Shown here: in pieces, positions 52,338 to 60,879 of the stretch
Layout: the number at the start of each line of letters is the position of its first letter
How positions within the stretch are numbered: the stretch's first letter is position 1
Assembly: GCF_003966265.1 (NCBI RefSeq)
Contig: NZ_RXNV01000002.1
Location: 434,001-498,000 of the forward strand
Direction: 5' to 3'
Length of the DNA: 64,000 nt
From: Shewanella atlantica
Lineage (GTDB): Bacteria > Pseudomonadota > Gammaproteobacteria > Enterobacterales > Shewanellaceae
Position numbers and translations under genes: made by a program
The notes under the pieces: model-generated
Seen by the model: the letters and a program-made list of their open reading frames with translations, nothing else
Databases searched by the model: none
Told to the model about the DNA's origin: nothing

Positions 52338-52853
52338 ATGTCTACATCAACCAGCTTACGCAATGCGATCTTATTGCTCACTTTAACCGGAGTCACAGGC
52401 ACTGTAATGGCTCATCCAAACCAAGTGGTTCCCACCAAGGCTTCCCCTTACAAAGCAAGCGTACACGTGAAGAAAGTCGTCGTTAAGCCTGGTCATCGCC
52501 CGGTTCATAAAGCACCTAAACACCGTTCATACCATCATAAGCACCTACCTGCCTCTGCAAGCTTCATTGTAATTTCAGGGATCAGCTATGCCATCGTCGA
52601 TAATGCCTACTACAAGAGAAATGGCGACCAATATATTTACATTGAACAGCCACCGGTAACGGTGCAAACAACCACAGACGAAGCCCCAGCCGCTCAGTCT
52701 ACAGAAACGATAACCGGGTCAATAGTGGATATGCTTCCTGCAGGTACCACTACTGTGACTGTGAATGGGGTAACCTTCTATGTCGATGGCAGTGATTGGT
52801 ATGCGCCTATTGCGGGTACACCTAGGTTTGTTATTGTCGAGCCCCAGCTTTAA
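52338..52853 (+). CDS. Envelope protein of the DUF6515 type
   Basis: From the ATG 5 bases after GGAG the protein has 171 residues. It has a signal peptide, a His/Lys-rich basic stretch (PGHRPVHKAPKHRSYHHKHL) and a C-terminal repeat-like part (AYYKRNGDQYIYIEQPPVTV and VTFYVDGSDWYAP). I recall similar proteins as DUF6515. They are periplasmic or outer-membrane associated with no known role. Confidence 0.65.
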   Translation: MSTSTSLRNAILLLTLTGVTGTVMAHPNQVVPTKASPYKASVHVKKVVVKPGHRPVHKAPKHRSYHHKHLPASASFIVISGISYAIVDNAYYKRNGDQYIYIEQPPVTVQTTTDEAPAAQSTETITGSIVDMLPAGTTTVTVNGVTFYVDGSDWYAPIAGTPRFVIVEPQL

Positions 52854-52934
52854 TTCCACGGTAGGCTACACTCAAAGAGACTCAAGAATACTTTAGACCA
52901 ATAATTCAGCGCTTATGATCTGTAAGGAGTATAA

Positions 52935-53192
52935 ATGGAACTATTACTTGATGAGCTTATGGAGATTATCGAATTTGTGAGTGAATACCAATACAAGGGT
53001 GATGGAAGCTATGAGAAAAAAGACAGCTTCCAACAAGGTCGCTTTAGGACGATTGAAATAAAGGAAAAGTGTATCGCTGACTATAATGACTCTCCGTCCA
53101 TCGAAAAGCTCAACCAGCTACTTGGACAACTGGATGAAAAATTAGAGAAAGGCTACGACAACCCGGAACTTCAGGTCTGGAAATTGATTTAA
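52935..53192 (+). CDS. Small acidic protein, unknown
   Basis: The 85-residue soluble helical protein (MELLLDELMEIIEFVSEYQY, then LNQLLGQLDEKLEKGYDNPE) follows a good AAGGAG. Nothing else can be said about its role. A terminator lies right after it. Confidence 0.6.
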   Translation: MELLLDELMEIIEFVSEYQYKGDGSYEKKDSFQQGRFRTIEIKEKCIADYNDSPSIEKLNQLLGQLDEKLEKGYDNPELQVWKLI

Positions 53193-53208
53193 AATATTCC
53201 CTTCTGTT

Positions 53209-53236
53209 AGCCAGTTGATGTAACAACTGGCTTTTC
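53209..53236 (+). terminator. Intrinsic terminator
   Basis: AGCCAGTTG and CAACTGGCTTTT pair and end in a T run. Confidence 0.75.
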
Positions 53237-53414
53237 TGTTTGATATAACTCTAAGCTAACTTTGCATACAGCACTTCACAGAGACTTTACTTAGTTCTCT
53301 CTTTTACAGAACCATATACCTTGAACGACCAGCCCTAGATATTAGCCCAATCCATTAGCCCGAGCGACAAGCTCGAACTTAGCTCAAAACTTAGCTTGAA
53401 GTACACGGGACTTA

Positions 53415-53615
53415 TTAAGCGATGGTGGTTAACACGCCTGATTTAATCTCTTTTTCACGCAGTACCCATGCCTGAGCGATCGATTCTTGTGCGCTGGCTA
53501 AGGGATTATCTCTCTCTAATGCTTCGGTCATTGTCTCTAACGTGTTCAGCGATTGTGCTCTTCTTAACTTGAGAAGGTAATCCAATGTCATTGGATCAAT
53601 TTTTGAAGTTTGCAT
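53415..53615 (-). CDS. Small conserved-looking protein, unknown
   Basis: The 66-residue helical protein (MTLDYLLKLRRAQSLNTLET, then NPLASAQESIAQAWVLREKE) has no signal or membrane segment. It is a single gene between the acidic protein and the LysE-type exporter. Not recognised. Confidence 0.55.
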   Translation of the reverse strand: MQTSKIDPMTLDYLLKLRRAQSLNTLETMTEALERDNPLASAQESIAQAWVLREKEIKSGVLTTIA

Positions 53616-53754
53616 TTAATCTCGTATTGTTATTAATCTTGTTTCGGCCAGTGAATTCAGAGCTAAACCAAAGTAGTTAAACTGTGTGAATTGTAGCTTG
53701 TACAGCCGTATCTTGCTAGATACGGCATAGTTTAAACGATCGCTAATTGAAAGA

Positions 53755-54429
53755 TCAAAGTTTAGTGGTGGCTAACTTGGCTCCAAAGCCAAGAAAGAGG
53801 CTCCCCGAGAGATAATTCAGGCGACGTGCATTGCTTATGTTCGTCAGGAAAGACTTAAATTGTTCGGCTAATAGTATCACCAGTAAGAACCAAGCTGACA
53901 CGACCATAGCCTGGGTCATTCCCAACACCATACTGTCATTCAGCATCTGCTCTTGTGAAACAAACTGAGGAAAAATTGATACATAAAAAAGCACAATCTT
54001 AGGATTAAGCATGTTAGTCAAAAATCCCTTTATGAAATAACCAGGTAAATCACCGAATCTAGCTTTAAGTTTGGCATTCTCTCCCTTTTCCAGCACCGGT
54101 CCTTCTTCACCGTCTGCTTGCACGCTCTGTCCATCTTGCAACAACAGACCTGCACGCAAGTGAGATATACCTAGCCAGATTAAATAACTCACACCCAGCC
54201 ATTTCATTATCACAAATGCCCTGTCTGACTGAGCCAGTATCAGACTTAAACCCTGAGCCGAGATAAACGCATGGACTAAAAAGCCTGTACTCACGCCCAG
54301 GATATTAATAAATGCATGAACCCGGCCCTTTGTCAGTGCCGTAAATAACACCAGTAACGCATTAGGCCCGGGAATGATAGCGATAATGAAGACAATTCCA
54401 GCGAAGATTAAAACTGTATCTAAAGACAT
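53755..54429 (-). CDS. LysE/RhtB-family amino-acid exporter
   Basis: The 224-residue protein has six helices. It starts MSLDTVLIFAGIVFIIAIIP followed by GPNALLV, the signature of LysE/RhtB exporters, and later GFLTNMLNPKIVLFYVSIFP. It should export an amino acid or homoserine-lactone-like compound. The specificity is unknown. A frame extension upstream lacks a ribosome site. GGAG is placed well before the ATG at 54429. Confidence 0.88.
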   Translation of the reverse strand: MSLDTVLIFAGIVFIIAIIPGPNALLVLFTALTKGRVHAFINILGVSTGFLVHAFISAQGLSLILAQSDRAFVIMKWLGVSYLIWLGISHLRAGLLLQDGQSVQADGEEGPVLEKGENAKLKARFGDLPGYFIKGFLTNMLNPKIVLFYVSIFPQFVSQEQMLNDSMVLGMTQAMVVSAWFLLVILLAEQFKSFLTNISNARRLNYLSGSLFLGFGAKLATTKL

Positions 54430-56041
54430 AAAAACTCCATCGTACTCGTAAAAGCTTAGCTTCACACAAAGACATCACTACCTTGAATGCAAGTAGTTTT
54501 CATGTGAATAGCTTTTTAAGCTCATTTAAATAGCGTGCACATTGACAAACCTTACCTGTCGATAAAGCTTGAAATAAACTTGTCTGAAGCCGCAGGATAT
54601 GCGGGCGAAGTTAACTGCACGGTGGGCAGTGGTTTCTATTGATACAAGTCATGTGCATGGAGGTATAAATTCTTATGCGAATACGGATAGGCAGGTTAAT
54701 TAAGTTTGCATACCACCGCATGCCCCGCCATTCTCTCCTATCGAGCATTCATTGAATTCTATCTAAGTAGAATCACTTTTAAATTACATTTAAATTTAAT
54801 TATAAACTTATTCCGTTTCGTTCTAATAAAAAGAAGAACACTTCAACCTCGGTAAGAATTAAAGACTGGATTAATGTGAACGCCTATCAACTCGTATAAT
54901 AGTTAGCATCTAACAGTCAAACGCATCAAATAACGAGATCCAAGTCACTATCTTCGTCACCATTTTAACAATTCAGATCCCAGGAGATGAAACAATAATT
55001 GTTATCTTCTACACCTATGGTTTACATGCGATAAAAACAGTACTTGATGTAAATACACTTAGATAAATTAAGGCAGTAAAAATAATAGTAGAACTATTAA
55101 TGCATACACCAACTAAAACAGGAAATACTTATGTAAGTAATAATTAAAGTACTTTGTTCTTAAGCTACAAACCTTTCAAACCTGTTTGCCCTTCTGATTA
55201 TATCTAAAGTTATTACTAAAAATAACTTCACATGCCTAACTTTTTGGACACCTGCCTCTATATAAATCAACGCAAAAATGGCTAAAACAAAGACAAGTCA
55301 CATTCCTTAATATTTAGTGACTTAGTACTCACGCTCTAGATAAACAACATGGAGGATTAATAGCAAAGTCCGATTAAACAAGTAGTTACATTAGAGTAGC
55401 GAGTCTAAAATATATTGAGAATGGTAACACATGACCCACATAACATAATTCACACAGGTAAGCTGCTAGGAGATATCGTTTGTTCAAATTCTCAGTAATT
55501 TTGTTAAGCCGCACCAACAGTGAAATCTAATTAACTAAATACTGTAGTAAAAAAATCTTATGGGCTTTTACAAAAACAAGATCCAGCTCATAAAATAAGC
55601 CCGACCGTTCGTGTAAGTTGAACTAAAATAAAGTAACAAACTTGTTAAACGATATTTAATGAGAGGGTGAAAGCATTACACCCTCAATTAGTTACCTCCC
55701 AATAGGAATATTAACAAAACAACATAAAGCCAAGATAACTCTCGAGCGTAACACGTCGGCTTACGACCCGAGATATAAGTTAAATGCCGACAACAATAGC
55801 CGTTGCATACGGTTTTAATTTTGAAAAAGACAATCACTAAATTGAGTCTTTCAGATAAATGCACCCTAAATAAACATGATGTTTTTTGAGTGACTGTTGC
55901 AAACAGTATTTTTTTATAAAAGACAGCTATTTTATTGTGGTGATATTAATAAAACTGAGTAGATAAAGACTTAAGCCAGTAATTTAGTGAAAAAGTTGAA
56001 TCCACAATTAATATTTAATAAAAATAAAATGGAGTGCAGTG
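54430..56041. other. 1.6 kb AT-rich intergenic region
   Basis: No gene with a ribosome site and recognisable product was seen on either strand. A terminator-like hairpin (ACTGTT/AACAGT followed by seven T) lies at 55893-55915, about 125 bases before the decahaem cytochrome. The rest shows no clear structure. The length suggests room for regulation of the cytochrome. Confidence 0.5.
55893..55915 (+). terminator. Hairpin with T run upstream of the decahaem cytochrome
   Basis: ACTGTT, GCA, AACAGT, then ATTTTTTT. It may end a short upstream RNA or attenuate transcription into the cytochrome gene. Confidence 0.55.
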
Positions 56042-57805
56042 ATGAGTAAAACTAAAGTATCAGGATATATAGGCTTGTTGGCCTTAATCCTTGCTCTTCC
56101 GGTCAACGCCGGTAAACCAGTAGACAATGATGGAGATGGTTACAAATCCAGTTTAGATTGTAACGATAACAACTCATTAGTCTGGGAGCTCAACTCATGT
56201 GGCGTCTGTGACGTCGAACCTGTAAATGGCTGTAATGCTTCTAACCCACACTCAGATCTCAGTTGGACCGACTACCCGTCGGCTTGTATAAACTGTCACG
56301 ACGGTGGAGTTGGTGGTTCTCAGTATGATGAAATGTTCGGCTCTACTCACTATCAATGGACAGGTGATACACCTGACATGGTAAACCAGGGTGGTACCCT
56401 ACAGGGTAAGCTAACCAACGCAGTAAACAGCTATTGCATCAATATCGAAGGTGACTGGCCGGTTTGTGGCTCATGTCATGCTGGCCGTGGTATTAAGCCT
56501 GGCGAAGGTGATACCAACGCCAATATCGATTGTTTGATGTGTCACAACAAAGATTACGCCCTAAACCGCGTAAGAAAACCAGACGGTAGCATGGGTCCAT
56601 CGGACGGTACTGCACAGACCGATCTTGATGCTTATGTCCAAAATATAGCCGCACCAGGCAGAACTAACTGTCTTAAGTGTCATGCTTATGCCGGTGGTGG
56701 AGATGGCGTGAAACGTGGTGATATCTCTTCTGCCTTAATGGCTAACTCAGATATGCATTTTGATGTTCATATGAATGTCGCCGGTGCTAACCTGGAGTGT
56801 CAGGATTGTCATAAGTTTGATAATCACAGAGTAATAGGTAAAGGCTCAGATCTTCGACCTACCGATGACATAGTCAGAGGCGCTGAAGTTACGTGTAGCA
56901 GCGGTACCTGTCACGTAGGAATGGACTCAGGTTCAGGACATGCAAGCTCAGGACGTCGTGATGAGCCCGATCGTCACGTGGCCAGAGTTTCCTGTCAGTC
57001 TTGCCATATTCCAACCTATGCGAAAGATCTCGGCGACCCTTCACACGTTCCAACAGAGATGCACAGAGATTGGCGCTTCCATCATGATGGTACACCAGCC
57101 GATGGCGTTTCCGGTTCCGGTCACCCACATGCCGATAAATTAGCAAACCAGACTCCTGAGATGAAGTTCTGGAATCGTAAGAGTGACAACTACCTGCTAC
57201 ATGATCTTGGTATCGTGGATCCCGCAACAGGTCGCTATCCGACTTCTCGTCCTATGGGTGATGTAACCGATGGTAAGTTAATGCCATTCAAATACAAGAC
57301 AGCGACTCAGCCAATGACGGTTGCCGACGACCGTATGATTGCACTCGATACATTCGAGTATATCAAAGGTTCCGGTGACGCAGTTGCAGCTATCGAGGCT
57401 GGTTTGGTTAACATGGGCTACCCTGTAAATGAACCATACAAGTGGATAGAAACCGATACTTATCAGGTGATAAACCACGGTGTTAACCCGGCAAGTGATG
57501 TTGCGGCTTGTAGTCAGTGCCATGAAGAAAATCTTGATTTGACTACTGACTCTAAGCTCGATGCCTTAGGGTACAAACTCAAAGGACCTAAAGAGCAAGT
57601 GTGTGCTCAGTGCCATGATGGCAGCAAAAACTTACCGCGCACCTGGGATCGCATGCATAATCATGTCGAGAAAGGCAGCGCTGGTATAGGTTGTAATTTC
57701 TGTCACGATGTTGAACGTGTAGAACGTAACTTGTGTGATCCTTGTGACTCTTCTTGCTCCATCGAATATGTGGATAACATCTCCTATCCACATCAGTGTA
57801 ACTAA
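56042..57805 (+). CDS. Ten-haem c-type cytochrome with one CX4CH site
   Basis: The 587-residue protein has a signal peptide and an acidic, calcium-binding-like start (DNDGDGYKSSLDCNDNNS). Nine CXXCH sites follow (CINCH, CGSCH, CLMCH, CLKCH, CQDCH, CQSCH, CSQCH, CAQCH, CNFCH) and one CX4CH site (CSSGTCH), giving up to ten haems. It is probably a periplasmic or surface cytochrome of the kind Shewanella uses for anaerobic respiration. The octahaem tetrathionate-reductase type was considered because of the size, but the haem count is different. The start is the ATG 7 bases after GGAG. Confidence 0.85.
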   Translation: MSKTKVSGYIGLLALILALPVNAGKPVDNDGDGYKSSLDCNDNNSLVWELNSCGVCDVEPVNGCNASNPHSDLSWTDYPSACINCHDGGVGGSQYDEMFGSTHYQWTGDTPDMVNQGGTLQGKLTNAVNSYCINIEGDWPVCGSCHAGRGIKPGEGDTNANIDCLMCHNKDYALNRVRKPDGSMGPSDGTAQTDLDAYVQNIAAPGRTNCLKCHAYAGGGDGVKRGDISSALMANSDMHFDVHMNVAGANLECQDCHKFDNHRVIGKGSDLRPTDDIVRGAEVTCSSGTCHVGMDSGSGHASSGRRDEPDRHVARVSCQSCHIPTYAKDLGDPSHVPTEMHRDWRFHHDGTPADGVSGSGHPHADKLANQTPEMKFWNRKSDNYLLHDLGIVDPATGRYPTSRPMGDVTDGKLMPFKYKTATQPMTVADDRMIALDTFEYIKGSGDAVAAIEAGLVNMGYPVNEPYKWIETDTYQVINHGVNPASDVAACSQCHEENLDLTTDSKLDALGYKLKGPKEQVCAQCHDGSKNLPRTWDRMHNHVEKGSAGIGCNFCHDVERVERNLCDPCDSSCSIEYVDNISYPHQCN

Positions 57806-57838
57806 CTAAATGTCACCAAATCATCAAAAGTAAGTAAA

Positions 57839-57866
57839 GGGCTGGCACCTGGTGCCAGCCTTTTTA
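57839..57866 (+). terminator. Intrinsic terminator after the decahaem cytochrome
   Basis: GGCTGGCACC and GGTGCCAGCC form a stem followed by five T. It also lies before the convergent SDR gene. Confidence 0.85.
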
Positions 57867-57890
57867 TTCGCCTGTTTAGCCAGTTAGTTT

Positions 57891-58556
57891 CTAGCCCCGT
57901 GCAATAGTAATATCAGACACATAGCCATGCTCGGTTCCCACCAAGGCCTGCTTAAGCATAGCCGCCGCTTCATCTGCACTCATAAAGCCTGATGTATCCA
58001 ATGCTTTACCACTCGATGGCCAAAACTCTGTTGCCATTCCCCCGGGGTAAACTGCAATTAGCTTCATTGGGCTTCCTTTAAGCTCCAACCGTACCGATTC
58101 CACCAAGCCTCGTACCGCCCATTTCGCCGCACAGTAGGTCGACTCACCCGCCTTAGCCGCCAGCGCCGCGGTCGACATAACAATTACAACCGTTACAGGC
58201 AGATCCTTATAGCGTTTCACTGCCTCGCGCAGAAGCATGATTGCCGAGGTCACATTGTTCTCTATTAATGCATTGATGGCATCGGGTTGTTGATTCTCCA
58301 GAACACCAAAGTATCCGCTACCGGCGCAATGTATGATGGTTTGTGGTGTATCTTGGCAGGTGTCAAACAAGACTTTTATATCATCGGCATGACTCAGGTT
58401 CGCCGTCTGAGTCTGGACCTTATCGCTTAATGGGTCTGCAACTTCACTAAGGCGTTGTTCGTTGCGACCGGAAATGAGCAGTTCAATCCCCTCTTCACTG
58501 TACAGCTTCGCCAGAGCAGCCCCTAGACCGCTACTTGCACCGGTAATGACAATCAT
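57891..58556 (-). CDS. Short-chain dehydrogenase/reductase
   Basis: The 221-residue protein has the cofactor loop MIVITGASSGLGAAL and active-site Ser (VIVMSTAALAAKAGEST) with YCAAKWA. RN near GRNEQRLSEV suggests NADP. The substrate is unknown. It is a single gene convergent with the cytochrome. Confidence 0.88.
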   Translation of the reverse strand: MIVITGASSGLGAALAKLYSEEGIELLISGRNEQRLSEVADPLSDKVQTQTANLSHADDIKVLFDTCQDTPQTIIHCAGSGYFGVLENQQPDAINALIENNVTSAIMLLREAVKRYKDLPVTVVIVMSTAALAAKAGESTYCAAKWAVRGLVESVRLELKGSPMKLIAVYPGGMATEFWPSSGKALDTSGFMSADEAAAMLKQALVGTEHGYVSDITIARG

Positions 58557-58781
58557 GGATAACTCACTGTTTTACTAATTCGGATAAAAATAGTCACATA
58601 AATGGGGCAAGACTACAAAGAAATCTGGTCAGGGTGAGTCATTATCTGTGACGACAGAAGAAGTTCCGGACAATTCTGCACATGCTCCCATGCCGCTCCG
58701 ACAATACTCATCAATATTTGCAGAGCGGTAAGTCATTTACGTATCCAGCTAAAGCTAGTGCAGGCCCGCAGAAACACGGTA

Positions 58782-59699
58782 TCAATAACTACAGACGTTA
58801 TTCCTGTCACGACTCTTAGCTTCATAGAGTGCAATATCCGCTTCATGAATAAGGTCGGTCAATGATTGCTGCTTGTAACAAGAAATACCAATACTAACAG
58901 TAAGGTGTAGTTGCTGATCTTTACTCAAGCTCATCGACTTTTCGGCCAGCGTCGTTCTATAGCGCTCAGCGAACGTGACGGCATCGCCTTCGGCAACATT
59001 GGGAAGAAATAACAGAAACTCCTCTCCACCGTAACGAACCAGAATATCTGACTGACGACTGGTTTGTCGCAGGGTATCGGCTATAAATTGAAGCGCCCGA
59101 TCGCCGATCTGGTGGCCGTACTGATCATTCACGCGTTTAAAATGATCTACATCCAGCATTAATACGGCTAAGGGCATCTTATTACGCCGGGTTAATTCAT
59201 ATAATTCACCCACCCGGTTGAGCCCTTCCCGCCGATTGTACAAACCGGTGAGGGAATCATAAGTGGCTTGCTCTGTCAGCTTATGTTCGAGTTGTTTCTG
59301 AGCCGTAATATCGAAGATGACCCCAATGAGACCGGCAACCTCATTCTTACTATCCCCAAAGCTGGTTTTATGAAATTTTACATAGCGTTCATCCCCTTGG
59401 GTTGAACGTACTACGCTTTCATAGTTCTGTATTCCGGGGTTATCGAAAAGGGCCTGATCGGCACTGTGATAGATCTCGGCCAGCTCTCGGTCATAAAGTT
59501 GAAACACATTGTTCCCGATAAGCTGACTACGTTCGATCTTGATAAAATCTTCGAATGCCTTATTACAGCCGAGGTAATACCCAGCCTTGTCCTTATAAAA
59601 AATCGGCACTGGTAATGTGTCTATCAGATACTGCAACATAGGGCTATTATCTGATAAATACCTGATGAGATCAGAGTCTAACGAACTATCCATATTCAT
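58782..59699 (-). CDS. PAS-GGDEF diguanylate cyclase
   Basis: The 305-residue protein has a PAS domain (about 20-135, DTLPVPIFYKDKAGYYLGCN) and a GGDEF domain (about 140-300) with YDSLTGLYNRR and RYGGEEF, so it should make cyclic di-GMP in response to a cytoplasmic signal. An RxxD inhibitory site is not obvious. No membrane segment. Confidence 0.9.
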   Translation of the reverse strand: MNMDSSLDSDLIRYLSDNSPMLQYLIDTLPVPIFYKDKAGYYLGCNKAFEDFIKIERSQLIGNNVFQLYDRELAEIYHSADQALFDNPGIQNYESVVRSTQGDERYVKFHKTSFGDSKNEVAGLIGVIFDITAQKQLEHKLTEQATYDSLTGLYNRREGLNRVGELYELTRRNKMPLAVLMLDVDHFKRVNDQYGHQIGDRALQFIADTLRQTSRQSDILVRYGGEEFLLFLPNVAEGDAVTFAERYRTTLAEKSMSLSKDQQLHLTVSIGISCYKQQSLTDLIHEADIALYEAKSRDRNNVCSY

Positions 59700-59959
59700 T
59701 TAGTGACATTCTCTAATACTATATTTATTATGCAATTTAATTGTATTCTGTTCTGCCGATAACCGCTAGCTTCTTGCTCGTTTTTTGTCCGCTTTTCATA
59801 CCTAAATCTCTTTAAATCATACTTGTCACTCATTCATGGTTTCACAATAGTGATTATCCAGCCTTTTTCAGCAATTTATTGATAGTTACCACTATTTCGT
59901 TCACAGTTATTATCTCAGCGCTTAAGTGCGTTTTAACCTGTTTTTCTGAATGAGGTATC

Positions 59960-60568
59960 ATGTCTCTGTTTGAAGTTAGTATATTGCTGATCACTATTTT
60001 TCTGTCAGTCACGATAGTTTGGACCACGATGCGCGTAGGGATCTCTCCTATGCCGAGTTCGGCTCATGCATATCAGGCCATGCTCAAACTCACTGAAGAC
60101 ACAGGTAAGGGACCTATTTATGATCTCGGCTCTGGCTGGGGGACGTTAGTCATACGTATGGCCATCAAGTTCCCGAAACGTCAGGTGGTTGGCTACGAAC
60201 TCTCTTTATTACCTTACCTGGTGAGTTTATCGGTTAAGCGACTGATGAAGTTAGAAAATTTAAACCTGTATCGGAAAGATTTTATGAAGGCCGATCTATC
60301 CGCAGCCTCGGTACTGGTTTGCTACCTTTACCCGGGAGCTATGTCTGAATTGGATCATCTCATAGAGGAGCGCACTCAGCAGACAACTCCTCCATCGAGT
60401 GTGAATCGTCATGATCTCAAGCATCAAAGATGTAAACCCGACTTCGTCATCAGTAACAATTTCGCACTGCCATCCCGTGTTCCCGAGAGCTTAATCCGAT
60501 TAGACGATATCTATCGCTCCCCCGTTTACCGTTATGACCTTTCCCTCCCGGTTAAGCACACAGATTAA
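59960..60568 (+). CDS. Membrane-anchored SAM-dependent methyltransferase-like protein
   Basis: The 202-residue protein has an N-terminal helix (VSILLITIFLSVTIVWTTM), then a Rossmann-type methyltransferase core: IYDLGSGWGTLVIRMA, VVGYELSLLPYL and ASVLVCYLYPGAMSEL. The substrate is unknown. It resembles small class I methyltransferases of unassigned function. Confidence 0.75.
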   Translation: MSLFEVSILLITIFLSVTIVWTTMRVGISPMPSSAHAYQAMLKLTEDTGKGPIYDLGSGWGTLVIRMAIKFPKRQVVGYELSLLPYLVSLSVKRLMKLENLNLYRKDFMKADLSAASVLVCYLYPGAMSELDHLIEERTQQTTPPSSVNRHDLKHQRCKPDFVISNNFALPSRVPESLIRLDDIYRSPVYRYDLSLPVKHTD

Positions 60569-60879
60569 ACGAGTGGTTGTATTCATCGACTCATAACTAA
60601 GTTATCACTCTAACTCTCAAATACCGACTAAACTGCCTTAAGATGTTTTTTAATCCGGCGCCATTTTGAACGATTTAATCCCTGAACACACTTTTACGGC
60701 TGGTTATATAGGTTGGGATGCAGTGTCTCGCCCCACTTAACACTAATATCTGTTTATAAAGTAGGCACTCGGTCAAAATTTGTCATAAATTTCACTGACA
60801 ATGGCAATAAACTACTGAAATTTAAAATCTTCATGCCTACACTGAAAATAACAAGTGTCATATATGAGGTATTCTCCCT
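60569..60879. other. Intergenic region before the Lon-like gene
   Basis: About 310 bases without a gene. A promoter for the protease gene is expected at the right edge, but no element is clear. Confidence 0.45.
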
